Shown here one piece after another: positions 23,762 to 32,366 of a stretch of 39,859 nt of DNA (the stretch's first letter is position 1; each line of letters starts with the position of its first letter). The translations under genes were made by a program, and so were the position numbers. This stretch comes from Novosphingobium organovorum. GTDB taxonomy: Bacteria; Pseudomonadota; Alphaproteobacteria; Sphingomonadales; Sphingomonadaceae. The notes beneath the pieces were generated by a model, which worked only from the letters and a program-made list of their open reading frames with translations, was not told the DNA's origin and made no database searches. Location of the stretch: assembly GCF_022832435.1 (NCBI RefSeq), contig NZ_JALHLF010000035.1, positions 1-39,859 of the forward strand. The letters are read 5' to 3'.

Positions 23762-24871
23762 ATGGCAGATAAGCATCTCATTATTCTGGGCATCAGAGGG
23801 GTGCCCGCCGCTCATGGCGGCTTTGAAAGCTTCGCAGAACGCCTCGTCCCCTGGATGGTTGGCTGCGGCTGGGACGTGACGGTCTATTGCCAGGGTAGCG
23901 AGACCGGCCAGCGCTTCGAAGACACTTGGGAGGGGTGCCGCCGCATTCACATCCCGATCAAGCGCGATGGCGCAGTGGGGACGATCGAATTCGACGTCAA
24001 GTCGGCGTTCGATGCGGTGGACAAGAACGCGGTGATTCTCACCCTTGGGTACAATACCGGCTTCCTCTCCGCGATGTTGCGTCTGCGTGGCTGCTTCAAC
24101 ATCATCAACATGGACGGGATCGAATGGAAGCGGGAGAAATACTCGCTTCCGCAAAAGATATATCTCTGGCTCAACGAGCATATCGCCGCCCTTTCGGGCA
24201 ACAAGCTCGTGGCCGATCACCCCGAGATCGCCCGCCACCACACCCGCCACGCCAAGCCGGAAAAGATCGCCATGATCCCCTACGGCAGCGACCGCATAGC
24301 CCAGGCCGATGCCACGCAGCTGGATTCGTTCGGCATCGCCCCCAAGCGCTTCATGACCGTCATTGCCCGCCCGGAACCGGAAAATTCGCTGCTGGAGATC
24401 GTTACCGCGTTCTCCCAAAAGCCGCGGGGGATCAAGCTTGTGGTCCTGGGCAAGTACAGCCGGGAGCACGCCTACCAGGCCAAGGTTCTCGACGCGGCCA
24501 GCGACGAGGTCCTGTTTCCCGGCGCCATTTACGACAAGGCGATCGTCGAGGCACTGCGCCTCGAAAGCCTGGCCTATGTCCATGGGCACCGCGTGGGGGG
24601 CACCAACCCGTCGCTCGTCGAGGCACTCGGGGCTGGCAACGCGGTCATCGCGCACGACAACAAGTTCAACCGATGGGTTGCTGGTGACGGCGCGCTTTAT
24701 TTCTCCGACGTCGCCAGCTGCGCCGTGGCGATCGAACGGCTGATCGACAGCCCGGATCTGCAACGCGAACTGGCGCAGAATTCGACCCGACGGTGGGAAG
24801 AAAACTTTACGTGGCCGATGATTTTGAGCGACTATGAGAATCTGATTCTCACTTCTCGAGAAAATTCCTAA
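23762..24871 (+). CDS. DUF1972-type glycosyltransferase, probable rhamnosyltransferase
   Basis: This encodes 369 residues of a GT-B fold enzyme. The N-terminus LIILGIRGVPAAHGGFESFAE is the hallmark of the DUF1972 domain found in WchF/Cps2T-type rhamnosyltransferases. The C-terminal GT4 domain carries the nucleotide-binding GTNPSLVEALGAGNAVIAHD with the E-x7-E-like acidic residue. Being directly after the rml genes supports dTDP-rhamnose as donor, but donor and acceptor are inferred. CGGAG lies seven bases before ATG 23762. It should act at the cytoplasmic face of the membrane on a lipid-linked intermediate. Confidence 0.85.
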   Translation: MADKHLIILGIRGVPAAHGGFESFAERLVPWMVGCGWDVTVYCQGSETGQRFEDTWEGCRRIHIPIKRDGAVGTIEFDVKSAFDAVDKNAVILTLGYNTGFLSAMLRLRGCFNIINMDGIEWKREKYSLPQKIYLWLNEHIAALSGNKLVADHPEIARHHTRHAKPEKIAMIPYGSDRIAQADATQLDSFGIAPKRFMTVIARPEPENSLLEIVTAFSQKPRGIKLVVLGKYSREHAYQAKVLDAASDEVLFPGAIYDKAIVEALRLESLAYVHGHRVGGTNPSLVEALGAGNAVIAHDNKFNRWVAGDGALYFSDVASCAVAIERLIDSPDLQRELAQNSTRRWEENFTWPMILSDYENLILTSRENS

Positions 24872-24977
24872 CAAAAGAGCCCCGAACGGCGGCGGCTTTC
24901 AGGAAAACGCACCTAATCGTCGAGACGCCATGCCCCAAGTCATCGCAAATTATACGTAATCGCACCTAGCAAAACGA

Positions 24978-25006
24978 TTGATGCAGTGCACAATAATTGC
25001 TAGTTT
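24978..25006 (+). promoter_or_regulatory. Possible internal promoter
   Basis: TTGATG (24978-24983) and TAGTTT (25001-25006) are spaced by 17 bases in an AT-rich 207-base gap that is otherwise without a gene. It could start transcription of the pyruvyl-transferase family gene about 75 bases on. The boxes match the consensus only partly. Confidence 0.3.
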
Positions 25007-25078
25007 CAAATTGTTCATGGCTGTCGAGCCAGGGCGCCCCCGCGCCTTCGGCCACGCTGCAAGTCTTATGAGGGTATT

Positions 25079-26257
25079 TTGCAAAGCTTGCGAATTGGGC
25101 TTTTGAACCATGCATTTGGCCGCCCCAACCTTGGCGTCGATGCGCTGAGCCGTTCGAACATCGCGATTCTTCGCTCGGCCTGCATGGCGGCGGGGATCAA
25201 GCCGACATTCGTCCTTTTCGGTAAACCCGGCACCGATGCGCCCACCGATTCCGACGTGACGCAAGGCCCGTTCCTGCGCCTTCGCCAGCTCGTGACGGGC
25301 CGCTTCGGTGAATTCCGGCAGGCGATCGCGAATTGCGATCTCGTGGTCGACATCTGCGCTGGCGACGGCTTCACCGACATCTACGGCACCAAGCTCTTCA
25401 TGGTCCACAACCTGGGCAAATGGGCGACCCTGGTCACCCGGCGCCCGCTGGTGTTCGCACCGCAAACGATCGGCCCCTTCAACAGCACCTGGAGCCGGGC
25501 GATCGCCCGCAACATCTTCAATCACGCCACGCTGACCTTCGCCCGCGATGGTCTTTCGATGAAAACCCTCAAGGAGATGAAGATCACATCGCCCTGCCAG
25601 GAAGTCATCGACGTGGCGTTCCGGCTGCCCTTCGAAGCTGCGCCTCCCAGGGCTCCGGATGCCCCCGTGCGGGTGGGGATCAACGTGTCCGGACTGCTGT
25701 TCCGGCACGGCGAGCGTTTCCAGCTCACGCTCGATTATCCCGCGCTCATGCGCGCGATGATCGAAAACGTCCTGTCCAGACCCAATCACGAAGTTTGCCT
25801 GGTTTCGCACGTGATTCACGACGACGAAAGCTCGCAGGACGATTACGACGCAGCCTGCGCGCTGGCCAAGGAATATCCGGGCGTCCAGCTCTCGCCCAAA
25901 TTCCGCAACTCCGAAGAGGCCAAGTCCTACATTTCCGGACTGGATTTCTTCACCGGCGGGCGCATGCACGCCTGCATCGGCGCCATTTCCTCGGGCGTCC
26001 CGGTGCTCCCCATCGCCTATAGCCGCAAATTCAACGGCCTGTTTGAAACGCTGGGCTACCCGCACATGATCGACGGGCGCGCTATCGACACGGCCGAGGC
26101 GATGGCCAAGTTCGATGCGGCCCTGGACCAGCGCGAAGCGATGGCGAAGGCCTGCCAGGCCGGGCTTGGCGTGGCGCGGCAGCGCCTGCAGTCCTATGAG
26201 GCCGCGATGCAGGAACTGCTTTCCAGGATTGCAGCGGCGTCGAACAGGCACACATGA
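25079..26257 (+). CDS. Polysaccharide pyruvyl transferase family protein
   Basis: This encodes 392 residues. LLNHAFGRPNLGVDALSRS near the N-terminus, VFAPQTIGPFNSTWSRAIAR in the middle and FFTGGRMHACIGAISSGVPVLPIAYSRKF near the C-terminus are the conserved blocks of the PF04230 fold (GT-B-like), which adds a pyruvate ketal from phosphoenolpyruvate to a sugar. The start appears to be TTG 25079, with GAGGG four bases before it; TTG 25088 is possible and no in-frame ATG is near. Members also occur that do other transfers, so pyruvylation is likely, not proven. It would add a negative charge to the polymer. Confidence 0.82.
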   Translation: MQSLRIGLLNHAFGRPNLGVDALSRSNIAILRSACMAAGIKPTFVLFGKPGTDAPTDSDVTQGPFLRLRQLVTGRFGEFRQAIANCDLVVDICAGDGFTDIYGTKLFMVHNLGKWATLVTRRPLVFAPQTIGPFNSTWSRAIARNIFNHATLTFARDGLSMKTLKEMKITSPCQEVIDVAFRLPFEAAPPRAPDAPVRVGINVSGLLFRHGERFQLTLDYPALMRAMIENVLSRPNHEVCLVSHVIHDDESSQDDYDAACALAKEYPGVQLSPKFRNSEEAKSYISGLDFFTGGRMHACIGAISSGVPVLPIAYSRKFNGLFETLGYPHMIDGRAIDTAEAMAKFDAALDQREAMAKACQAGLGVARQRLQSYEAAMQELLSRIAAASNRHT

Positions 26258-26365
26258 GCAGCGCTGAGACTGGCCTTTCCGGTCGCGGCGTCGACAGTTC
26301 GTTCGTCACGCCCGGCCGGAACTCCCAAACAGCAAAATCCATGCTTTCCCCTCGCCCTGGCGACC

Positions 26366-26401
26366 GGAACGGCCATACCCAGTGTCTGGTATGGAACGGC
26401 C
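26366..26401. repeat. Inverted and direct repeat before flippase
   Basis: CCATACC (26373-26379) and GGTATGG (26388-26394) form an inverted repeat. GGAACGGCC occurs twice, at 26366-26374 and 26393-26401. The block lies just before the flippase ribosome binding site and could be an operator or an RNA hairpin. Confidence 0.4.
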
Positions 26402-26411
26402 AGAGGACGTG

Positions 26412-27764
26412 ATGGCCACTGTCCCCCACCCTGCGAAAGCGAAACGGACTTTGACCGCGCGCGCGCGCGAGCTTCACGCGCGCTACTGGCAGCCCGTGCT
26501 GGCCATCCTGATCCGCGGCCTGTCGGTCGTCGCGAGCGCGGGCCTGGCGTGGTTCATCAGTCATTATTATGGCGCCCGCGCCGTCGGCCAGTTCGCCCTC
26601 GTCACCCAGACAGGGCAGTTCCTTTCGGTCGTCGGCCTGCTGGGTCTGGACATCGCCGTGGTTCGCCATTTCTCCGCGACCCGCGCGAAGAACGTCCGTC
26701 TGGCCCGCTCCAGCCTGATGCAGACCGGAGGGATCGCGCTGTCGTTGATGGTCGTGCTCGCGCTGGGGCTGTGGCTTGGCCGCGACCTGCTGGCGCGCAT
26801 GGTCTTTGCCAGCGCACTCTCGGCCGGCTTCATGGCGCTCGCCTCGTTCATGGTCGTGGGGCGCGGCGGCGCGCGCTTCTTCGGCGCCGTCCTGCGATCG
26901 CAAGGCGACTATTCCTTCGGCCAGAGCATCGATGCGCTGTTCATACCCGGCTTGTGCTGCCTGATCTGCATTCCGATCTATTTCTACAGCCATATCTCGC
27001 TTCAGGGGATCCTGGAGGTCAACGCCGCGCTCGGGCTCCTGGCCACCGTGATCGCCTTTGCCGTCAGCCTGCGCCACACGACCACCCGTAGCGACGGCCT
27101 CGCCCCCAGCACGCGCAAGGTCTTCGACAGCGCGCTTCCCCTGTGGGGAGTGGGCATCATCACCAGCATCAGCGACTGGTATGGACTGACCGTTGCCGCC
27201 AACGTCCTGGGCGCGACCGACGTTGGATACTACCGTGTGGCCGTTCAGGTGACCCTGGCCATGCAAGTCATTTCGCTTGCCCTTTTCAACGTTTACACCC
27301 CCAAGATCAGCACCGCATTCCATAACGGCAACCTCAAGGCGGTGGGGCAGTTGACCCGCAGCGCTACGGTGCTTTCCGCCGTCTGCGCGATTCCGCTTGC
27401 GGTTGTAATCCTGATCTTCGCAAGACCCATTCTCGGCGTGTTCGGCCCCGAATTCGCCTCCGCGGCGACGGTCCTGCGGATTCTGGTCATAGGTCAGTTG
27501 GCCTTCACCCTGACCGGACCTTGCGGCCTGACCATGTCGATGGCCGGGTTCGAGCGTGTGAACCTCGCCCTCAACGTCATTTCCATCACCGTCCTCGTCA
27601 TCCTGGTTCCCATCGCCACCGCTTACTGGAAGCTGACGGGCCTCGCGAGCTGCCTCAGCCTGACGGTCCTGTTCAAGAACGTGTCCGCTCTCGTGTGGCT
27701 GCGTGTGAAACTGGGATTGAGCGTGATCACCGGGAAGGTCCATTCTACGAAAGTAAGCCCTTGA
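26412..27764 (+). CDS. Oligosaccharide flippase (Wzx-like)
   Basis: This encodes 450 residues with about 12-14 hydrophobic helices, in the MATE/MOP-type polysaccharide flippase family. The first helices (ILIRGLSVVASAGLAWFISHYYGARAVGQFALVTQTGQF) and the late segment FGPEFASAATVLRILVIGQLAF are typical. It would turn undecaprenyl-linked repeat units from the cytoplasmic to the periplasmic face. I start at ATG 26412, which has AGAGGA just before it; ATG 26391 or GTG 26382 are longer options. The N-terminal 35 residues are basic and cytoplasmic. The stop TGA overlaps the TTG start of the next gene. Confidence 0.85.
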   Translation: MATVPHPAKAKRTLTARARELHARYWQPVLAILIRGLSVVASAGLAWFISHYYGARAVGQFALVTQTGQFLSVVGLLGLDIAVVRHFSATRAKNVRLARSSLMQTGGIALSLMVVLALGLWLGRDLLARMVFASALSAGFMALASFMVVGRGGARFFGAVLRSQGDYSFGQSIDALFIPGLCCLICIPIYFYSHISLQGILEVNAALGLLATVIAFAVSLRHTTTRSDGLAPSTRKVFDSALPLWGVGIITSISDWYGLTVAANVLGATDVGYYRVAVQVTLAMQVISLALFNVYTPKISTAFHNGNLKAVGQLTRSATVLSAVCAIPLAVVILIFARPILGVFGPEFASAATVLRILVIGQLAFTLTGPCGLTMSMAGFERVNLALNVISITVLVILVPIATAYWKLTGLASCLSLTVLFKNVSALVWLRVKLGLSVITGKVHSTKVSP

Positions 27765-28663
27765 CGACACTCATCCACCCAGGCTTCCACAAGACCGGAA
27801 CGACCTGGCTTCAAGCCGAACTGTTCAAGGACGCGCGCGTCTTTCACTCGCTGTTCTCGCACTTCGAGATCGACGACATGCTGGTTCGCCCGCACGATTT
27901 CGCTTTCGACGCCGAACGCGCCCGTCTCGCCATCGAAGCGCGGGCAAGCCAGAAGCAACCCGGCCAGATCGACGTCATCAGCTCGGAGATTCTCTCCGGA
28001 AATCCCTTTACCGGCGCGCGCGATGCCCGAACCAACGCCGACCGGCTGCACCAGGTACTGCCCGATGCCCACATTCTCCTGACGGTCCGAGCGCAAAAGT
28101 CGATGCTGCGTTCGCTCTACATGCAGTACGCCCAGCGCGGTGGCCGCCGGAGCCTTGACGAATTTGCCACACGCACCTGCGAGCCGGGCTATTTCTGGTT
28201 CGACCTCGACCTGATCCAGTTCCATCGTCTGGCCGAGTATTACGGCGCGCTGTTCGGCCACGACAAGGTCCTGGTCCTCCCCCAGGAGCTTCTTGCGCGC
28301 GATCGCGATGAATATTTCCGCACGCTCTATCGCTTCCTGACCGGGCAGCCTCCCGCTGCGGAGTTGACGGTCTCGCGGACCAAGGCCGTGGGGGCCAGCG
28401 CTCCGAGTGCGGGCGTTCCCCTGCTGCGTCTGGCGAACCTCATTCGCAAGGCTCCGCTCAACCCCGAAGCGGTCGAAACGCTGAACCCGCTCGGAAAGCT
28501 GCTTCACCGCGCGGCCTACAACTTCAACGTCAACGAAAAGAGCGCGCGCCGCAAGCTGGCGGCACAGGCCTCGCGGCACATCGATGATCGCTACGCGGCA
28601 TCGAACCGCATCCTGCAACGCTACTGTCCCGTTTCGTTGGCAGACTTGGGTTACGCGCTGTGA
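27761..28663 (+). CDS. Sulfotransferase-like protein 1
   Basis: This encodes 300 residues. The N-terminal P-loop-like stretch LIHPGFHKTGTTWLQ (5'-phosphosulfate binding, residues 4-18) and the later LTVRAQKSMLRSLYMQY (Arg and Ser of the 3'-phosphate site) are those of PAPS-dependent sulfotransferases. SEILSGNPF lies between. The start is a TTG overlapping the flippase stop (TTGA); no ATG is near. It could sulfate a sugar of the repeat unit. Some family members in polysaccharide clusters are uncharacterised, so the substrate is unknown. A basic C-terminus (about 265-285) is unexplained. Confidence 0.72.
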   Translation: MTTLIHPGFHKTGTTWLQAELFKDARVFHSLFSHFEIDDMLVRPHDFAFDAERARLAIEARASQKQPGQIDVISSEILSGNPFTGARDARTNADRLHQVLPDAHILLTVRAQKSMLRSLYMQYAQRGGRRSLDEFATRTCEPGYFWFDLDLIQFHRLAEYYGALFGHDKVLVLPQELLARDRDEYFRTLYRFLTGQPPAAELTVSRTKAVGASAPSAGVPLLRLANLIRKAPLNPEAVETLNPLGKLLHRAAYNFNVNEKSARRKLAAQASRHIDDRYAASNRILQRYCPVSLADLGYAL

Positions 28664-28712
28664 TGCGCAACGGCCTTTCCCGGCGCGCGGCGTCGGCAAT
28701 CGTGAGACACGC

Positions 28713-29927
28713 ATGACCAAGCTGCTGGACCAAACGGTCGAGGACAATCTGTGCCACGGATGCGGGGGCTGTGCGGCCATCGCTCCGCGGGGGAGCATAA
28801 CCATGCAGAAGACCGCAACCGGCTATGTCCGGCCGCGGTCGACGGGCCCCCTGCCGCAGGAATTCGACGCCGCGTTTTCGCAGATCTGCACCGGCCGGAC
28901 CATTCGGCAGGAAGCGAACGGGCGCACCTACGACCCCAGCTGGGGCCCGCTCGTCACGGTCGAAGTCGGCAATTCGACCGATCCTGCGGTCCGGTTTCGC
29001 GGATCGTCCGGAGGCATCATCTCGACGCTCGCGATCCACCTGCTGGAGAGCGGCAAGGTCGATTTCATTCTCCACACCCGCACCGACCCCACCGATCCCA
29101 TCGGAAACGTCACCGCGCCCAGCTTCACGCGCGACGATATTCTCGCGGCCGCCGGCTCGCGCTACGCGCCCTCCAGCCCGCTTGCCGATCTCGAGCGCTA
29201 TCTCGCCGAGGGACGAAAGTTCGCCTTCATCGGCAAGCCGTGCGACATCGCGACCCTGCGCGCGATGGCGCGGCGCGATCCGCGGATCGATGCGCTCATT
29301 CCCTACAAGCTGTCGTTCTTCTGCGCCGGAATTCCCGGCCGCAAGGGGGCCCACGCCCTGCTTGACCGGATGGGCGTCGAGCCGGACCAGCTGGCCCGGT
29401 TCGATTACCGCGGCAACGGCTGGCCCGGCCCGACCCGAGCGGAGCGAACCGACGGCTCGGCGGTCACCTTCGACTATGCCTCGTCCTGGGGCCAGGTGCT
29501 GAGCCGGCACCTTCAGTTCCGCTGCAAGATCTGTCCCGACGGCACCGGCGAATTCGCCGACATCGCCGCCGCCGATGCCTGGTACGGCCAGGACGGCTAC
29601 CCCGATTTCGACGAAAGGGACGGGCGCAGCCTGGTCATCGCGCGCACCGCCGAAGGGCGCGCCCTGCTCGACGAGGCGCTGGGCCAGGCCCGCATCGAAC
29701 TGGAGCCCCTGCCCATCACCGACATCGCGCTCATGCAACCCTATCAGCGCGACCGCAAACGGGTGGTTCTCGCCCGCAGCCTGGCCATGCTCCTGCTCGG
29801 GCGCAGGCGGCCTCGGTTCACCGGCCTCCAGCTCCTGCGCAACACGCTGCGCACGCCCCCCCTCTTTCTGCTGCGCAACATGCTGGGCACGCTGAAACGC
29901 CTGCCCAAGACGCCGCGCGGCGCATGA
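28713..29927 (+). CDS. FrhB-like iron-sulfur protein of polysaccharide cluster
   Basis: This encodes 404 residues of the coenzyme F420 hydrogenase/dehydrogenase beta-subunit family. A first iron-sulfur motif is CHGCGGC (C14, C17, C20). Conserved blocks follow: RFRGSSGGIIS, GKPCDIATL (C177), FFCAG (C204), DYRGNGWPG and CKIC (C271, C274) before ADIAAADAW; these could hold a second cluster. The family binds FAD and F420 in methanogens; bacterial copies in exopolysaccharide clusters have no settled function and are often near pyruvyl-transferase genes, as here. I start at ATG 28713. A redox step on a sugar or a carrier is possible. The Arg-rich C-terminus (340-404) could bind membrane. Confidence 0.8.
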   Translation: MTKLLDQTVEDNLCHGCGGCAAIAPRGSITMQKTATGYVRPRSTGPLPQEFDAAFSQICTGRTIRQEANGRTYDPSWGPLVTVEVGNSTDPAVRFRGSSGGIISTLAIHLLESGKVDFILHTRTDPTDPIGNVTAPSFTRDDILAAAGSRYAPSSPLADLERYLAEGRKFAFIGKPCDIATLRAMARRDPRIDALIPYKLSFFCAGIPGRKGAHALLDRMGVEPDQLARFDYRGNGWPGPTRAERTDGSAVTFDYASSWGQVLSRHLQFRCKICPDGTGEFADIAAADAWYGQDGYPDFDERDGRSLVIARTAEGRALLDEALGQARIELEPLPITDIALMQPYQRDRKRVVLARSLAMLLLGRRRPRFTGLQLLRNTLRTPPLFLLRNMLGTLKRLPKTPRGA

Positions 29928-30004
29928 CGCGAGAACGCGCAAGACCGATGCCCTGCCCTCAACACGCCCGCCTCGCGAAAATCCAGACAAAGGAAACACG
30001 CTGA

Positions 30005-31030
30005 ATGGTTGCCCAGATCGATCCGGTGATGCTGCAAAAGCGCAAGGGCAAGATTCCGGGCCGTCTTGCGGCGTGGGCGCTGATCGAAGGCCGCCCCTTG
30101 ACCACCAAGGGGCAGTGGATCAACCCGGTCGTCTTTGCGCTCTACCGGGCCGCACAGTTCTTTCCCCGACGCAAGGGCAGCGACGAGCCCATCCTGATCC
30201 TGGGAACGGGACGCAGTGGCACGACCATTCTTGGCAAGCTCTTCGCGATGCACAAGGACACCGTGTTCCTCAACGAACCCAAGGCGGCCTGGCATTTCAT
30301 CCACGATGGAGAGGACATCGCTGGATCGTACACCAGCGCCCCGGCCCGTATCCGCCTGCCCTCGACCGAAGCGACGCCCGCCAGAGCACGCGCGCTTTCG
30401 GGTATCTATTCCTGGGCCATGCGCTGGGGCCTTGCGCGCCGGGTCGTCGACAAATATCCGGAACTGATCTTCCGGCTGCCGTTTGTCCTGGCCCTGTTCC
30501 CCAAGGCCCGCTTCATTGCCATTCTGCGCGATGGCGTCGACACGTGCGCCTCGGTAACCAGCTGGTCCAAGCGCAACAGCGACATCCAGGACGGCGAACT
30601 CCACGACTGGTGGGGACGCGATAGCCGCAAATGGCACCTGATCGTCGACCAGCTCGTTCCCGAACATCCCGATCTTGCCCCCTTGCAGGGCCTGCTGCGG
30701 GACGACGAGAACCACCAGGACCGCGCCGCAGTCGAATGGATCCTGTCCATGCGCGAAGCAACGCAGGTTACCGCACTGCACCCGCAACAGGTCCTGGCCG
30801 TCAAGTACGAGGAGCTTTGCGCAAAGCCCGACGCCGTGCTCGATCGGATGCTGCGGCATTGCGGACTGGGCGAGGATGCGGTTTTTCGCGATTACGCGAA
30901 GGACGTGCTCTCGGCTGCCGAAGCTTACGGCGAACTGGCTCTCATGCCCGAACTGGTCCCTGTGTTCCGCCAGACACTGATCGACATGGGCTACGAACAG
31001 AGCTGCGAGCGCGTGGTCGAGCGACGGTAG
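30005..31030 (+). CDS. Sulfotransferase-like protein 2
   Basis: This encodes 341 residues of the sulfotransferase superfamily, unlike the first copy in sequence. ILILGTGRSGTTILGKLF (P-loop at 67-76) is the 5'-phosphosulfate loop and FIAILRDGVDTCASVTSW around 175-190 the 3'-phosphate site. The N-terminal 60 residues are basic and amphipathic, so membrane contact is possible. ATG 30005 follows AAAGGAAA at about ten bases. Two unlike sulfotransferases in one cluster suggest sulfation at two positions, or one for a different acceptor. Activity is inferred. Confidence 0.78.
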   Translation: MVAQIDPVMLQKRKGKIPGRLAAWALIEGRPLTTKGQWINPVVFALYRAAQFFPRRKGSDEPILILGTGRSGTTILGKLFAMHKDTVFLNEPKAAWHFIHDGEDIAGSYTSAPARIRLPSTEATPARARALSGIYSWAMRWGLARRVVDKYPELIFRLPFVLALFPKARFIAILRDGVDTCASVTSWSKRNSDIQDGELHDWWGRDSRKWHLIVDQLVPEHPDLAPLQGLLRDDENHQDRAAVEWILSMREATQVTALHPQQVLAVKYEELCAKPDAVLDRMLRHCGLGEDAVFRDYAKDVLSAAEAYGELALMPELVPVFRQTLIDMGYEQSCERVVERR

Positions 31031-31124
31031 TTGCAACGTGGCCGACCTGTCCCCCATCGCGATGCCCCCAGCCTCCTGTGGCCTGCCCGTGCCGCACCGG
31101 ACATGACCCCAAAGGATTGCTGAC

Positions 31125-32366
31125 GTGCCCAACCTGCTCTCGATGAATTCTTACCATTACCGCCGTGGCGGGTCGGACGTGGTCTATTTCGACCATGCTG
31201 CGCTGTTCGAGGAAAAGGGGTGGAACAACACCTTTTTCTCGATGCACCACCCCAACAACGTGGACACACCCGATTCACGCCATTTCGTGAGCCTGGTCGA
31301 TTACGAGTTCGCGCAAACCCCGGTGCAAAAGGCCCGCACCGCGCTGGCTTCGATCTACAACCGCGAGGCGCGGGCGAAGGCCCGCCAGCTGCTCGCCGGA
31401 CGCCAGTTCGACATTGCCCACGCGCATTGCATCTATCACCACCTGACCCCTTCGGTGTTTGACGTCTTCAACGAGGCGGGGGTTCCCATCGTCCTGACCG
31501 CGCACGATCTCAAGCTCGCATGCCCGGCTTACAAGATGATGAATTCGAACGGAATCTGCGAAGAATGCAAGGGCGGAAACCTGCTCAACACGGTTCGCAA
31601 CCGCTGCATCAAGGGCTCGCTTGCCGCCAGTTCGGTGGTGGCCGCCGAAGCCATGCTGCATCGTTTCCTCAAAAGCTACCGCCGCAATGTCACGAAGATC
31701 GTTGCGCCCAGCCGCTTCTACCGAACCAAGCTAATCGAATGGGGCTGGGAGGAAGACCGCGTCATCTACATCCCCAACTTCGCCAAGGAAGTCGATTCGC
31801 GGTTTACCGCCGGACACACCGGCAACATCCTCTATTTCGGCCGGCTTTCGGAGGAAAAGGGGCTCGCCACGCTCATCCGCGCCTCGGCCCGGTCCGGTGT
31901 CGCGGTTGACATTGCGGGAACCGGCCCCGAACGCGAGGACCTGGAGACGTTGATTGCCCAGGTGCAGGCGCCGGTCCGGCTTCTGGGACGGCTCGACGGG
32001 GACGCCCTGTGGTCCGCCGTCGGCTCGGCGAAGGCCGTCGTCCTGCCGTCGGAATGGTATGAGAACGCACCGATGTCCGCGCTCGAGGCCATGCAGCTCG
32101 AACGTCCGATGATCGGCGCGGACATCGGCGGTATTCCCGAGCTGATCCGCGATAGCGGGGGCGGTCTCGTCATTCCCTCTGCCGATGCCTCGGCGCTCGC
32201 CGATGCGCTCAGCCAGATCGAAGCGATGCCCCAGGAACGCCTCGCGCAGATGGGCCAGTCAGCGGCCCGCTACGTCCGGCGCGAATTCTCGCGCGATCGC
32301 TATTTTCAACGCATGGATGAGCTCTACCGCGAATGTCTGCGCGCGCCCGGGGGAAGGAAGGCATGA
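31125..32366 (+). CDS. Glycosyltransferase family 4
   Basis: This encodes 413 residues of a GT-B retaining glycosyltransferase. The N-domain opens NLLSMNSYHYRRGGSDVVYF. A Cys cluster follows, LACPAYKMMNSNGIC then EECKGG and RNRCIKGS, a pattern that recurs in one GT4 subgroup and may bind a metal. The C-domain has LYFGRLSEEKGLATLI, the donor site and LPSEWYENAPMSALEAMQ with the E-x7-E-type acidic pair. The start is GTG 31125, with AAAGGA eight bases before it. Donor unknown; GDP-mannose, made by the man genes in this window, is one candidate. It overlaps the next gene by four bases. Confidence 0.85.
   Translation: MPNLLSMNSYHYRRGGSDVVYFDHAALFEEKGWNNTFFSMHHPNNVDTPDSRHFVSLVDYEFAQTPVQKARTALASIYNREARAKARQLLAGRQFDIAHAHCIYHHLTPSVFDVFNEAGVPIVLTAHDLKLACPAYKMMNSNGICEECKGGNLLNTVRNRCIKGSLAASSVVAAEAMLHRFLKSYRRNVTKIVAPSRFYRTKLIEWGWEEDRVIYIPNFAKEVDSRFTAGHTGNILYFGRLSEEKGLATLIRASARSGVAVDIAGTGPEREDLETLIAQVQAPVRLLGRLDGDALWSAVGSAKAVVLPSEWYENAPMSALEAMQLERPMIGADIGGIPELIRDSGGGLVIPSADASALADALSQIEAMPQERLAQMGQSAARYVRREFSRDRYFQRMDELYRECLRAPGGRKA

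Noticed and set aside
22646..24874. A 742-codon open frame on the minus strand across rmlB and the glycosyltransferase
   Set aside because: It lies opposite two clear genes, has no recognisable domain, and arises from high GC codon bias. The same holds for the long minus frames at 17010-18770 and 26082-27770 and the plus frame at 37758-39080.
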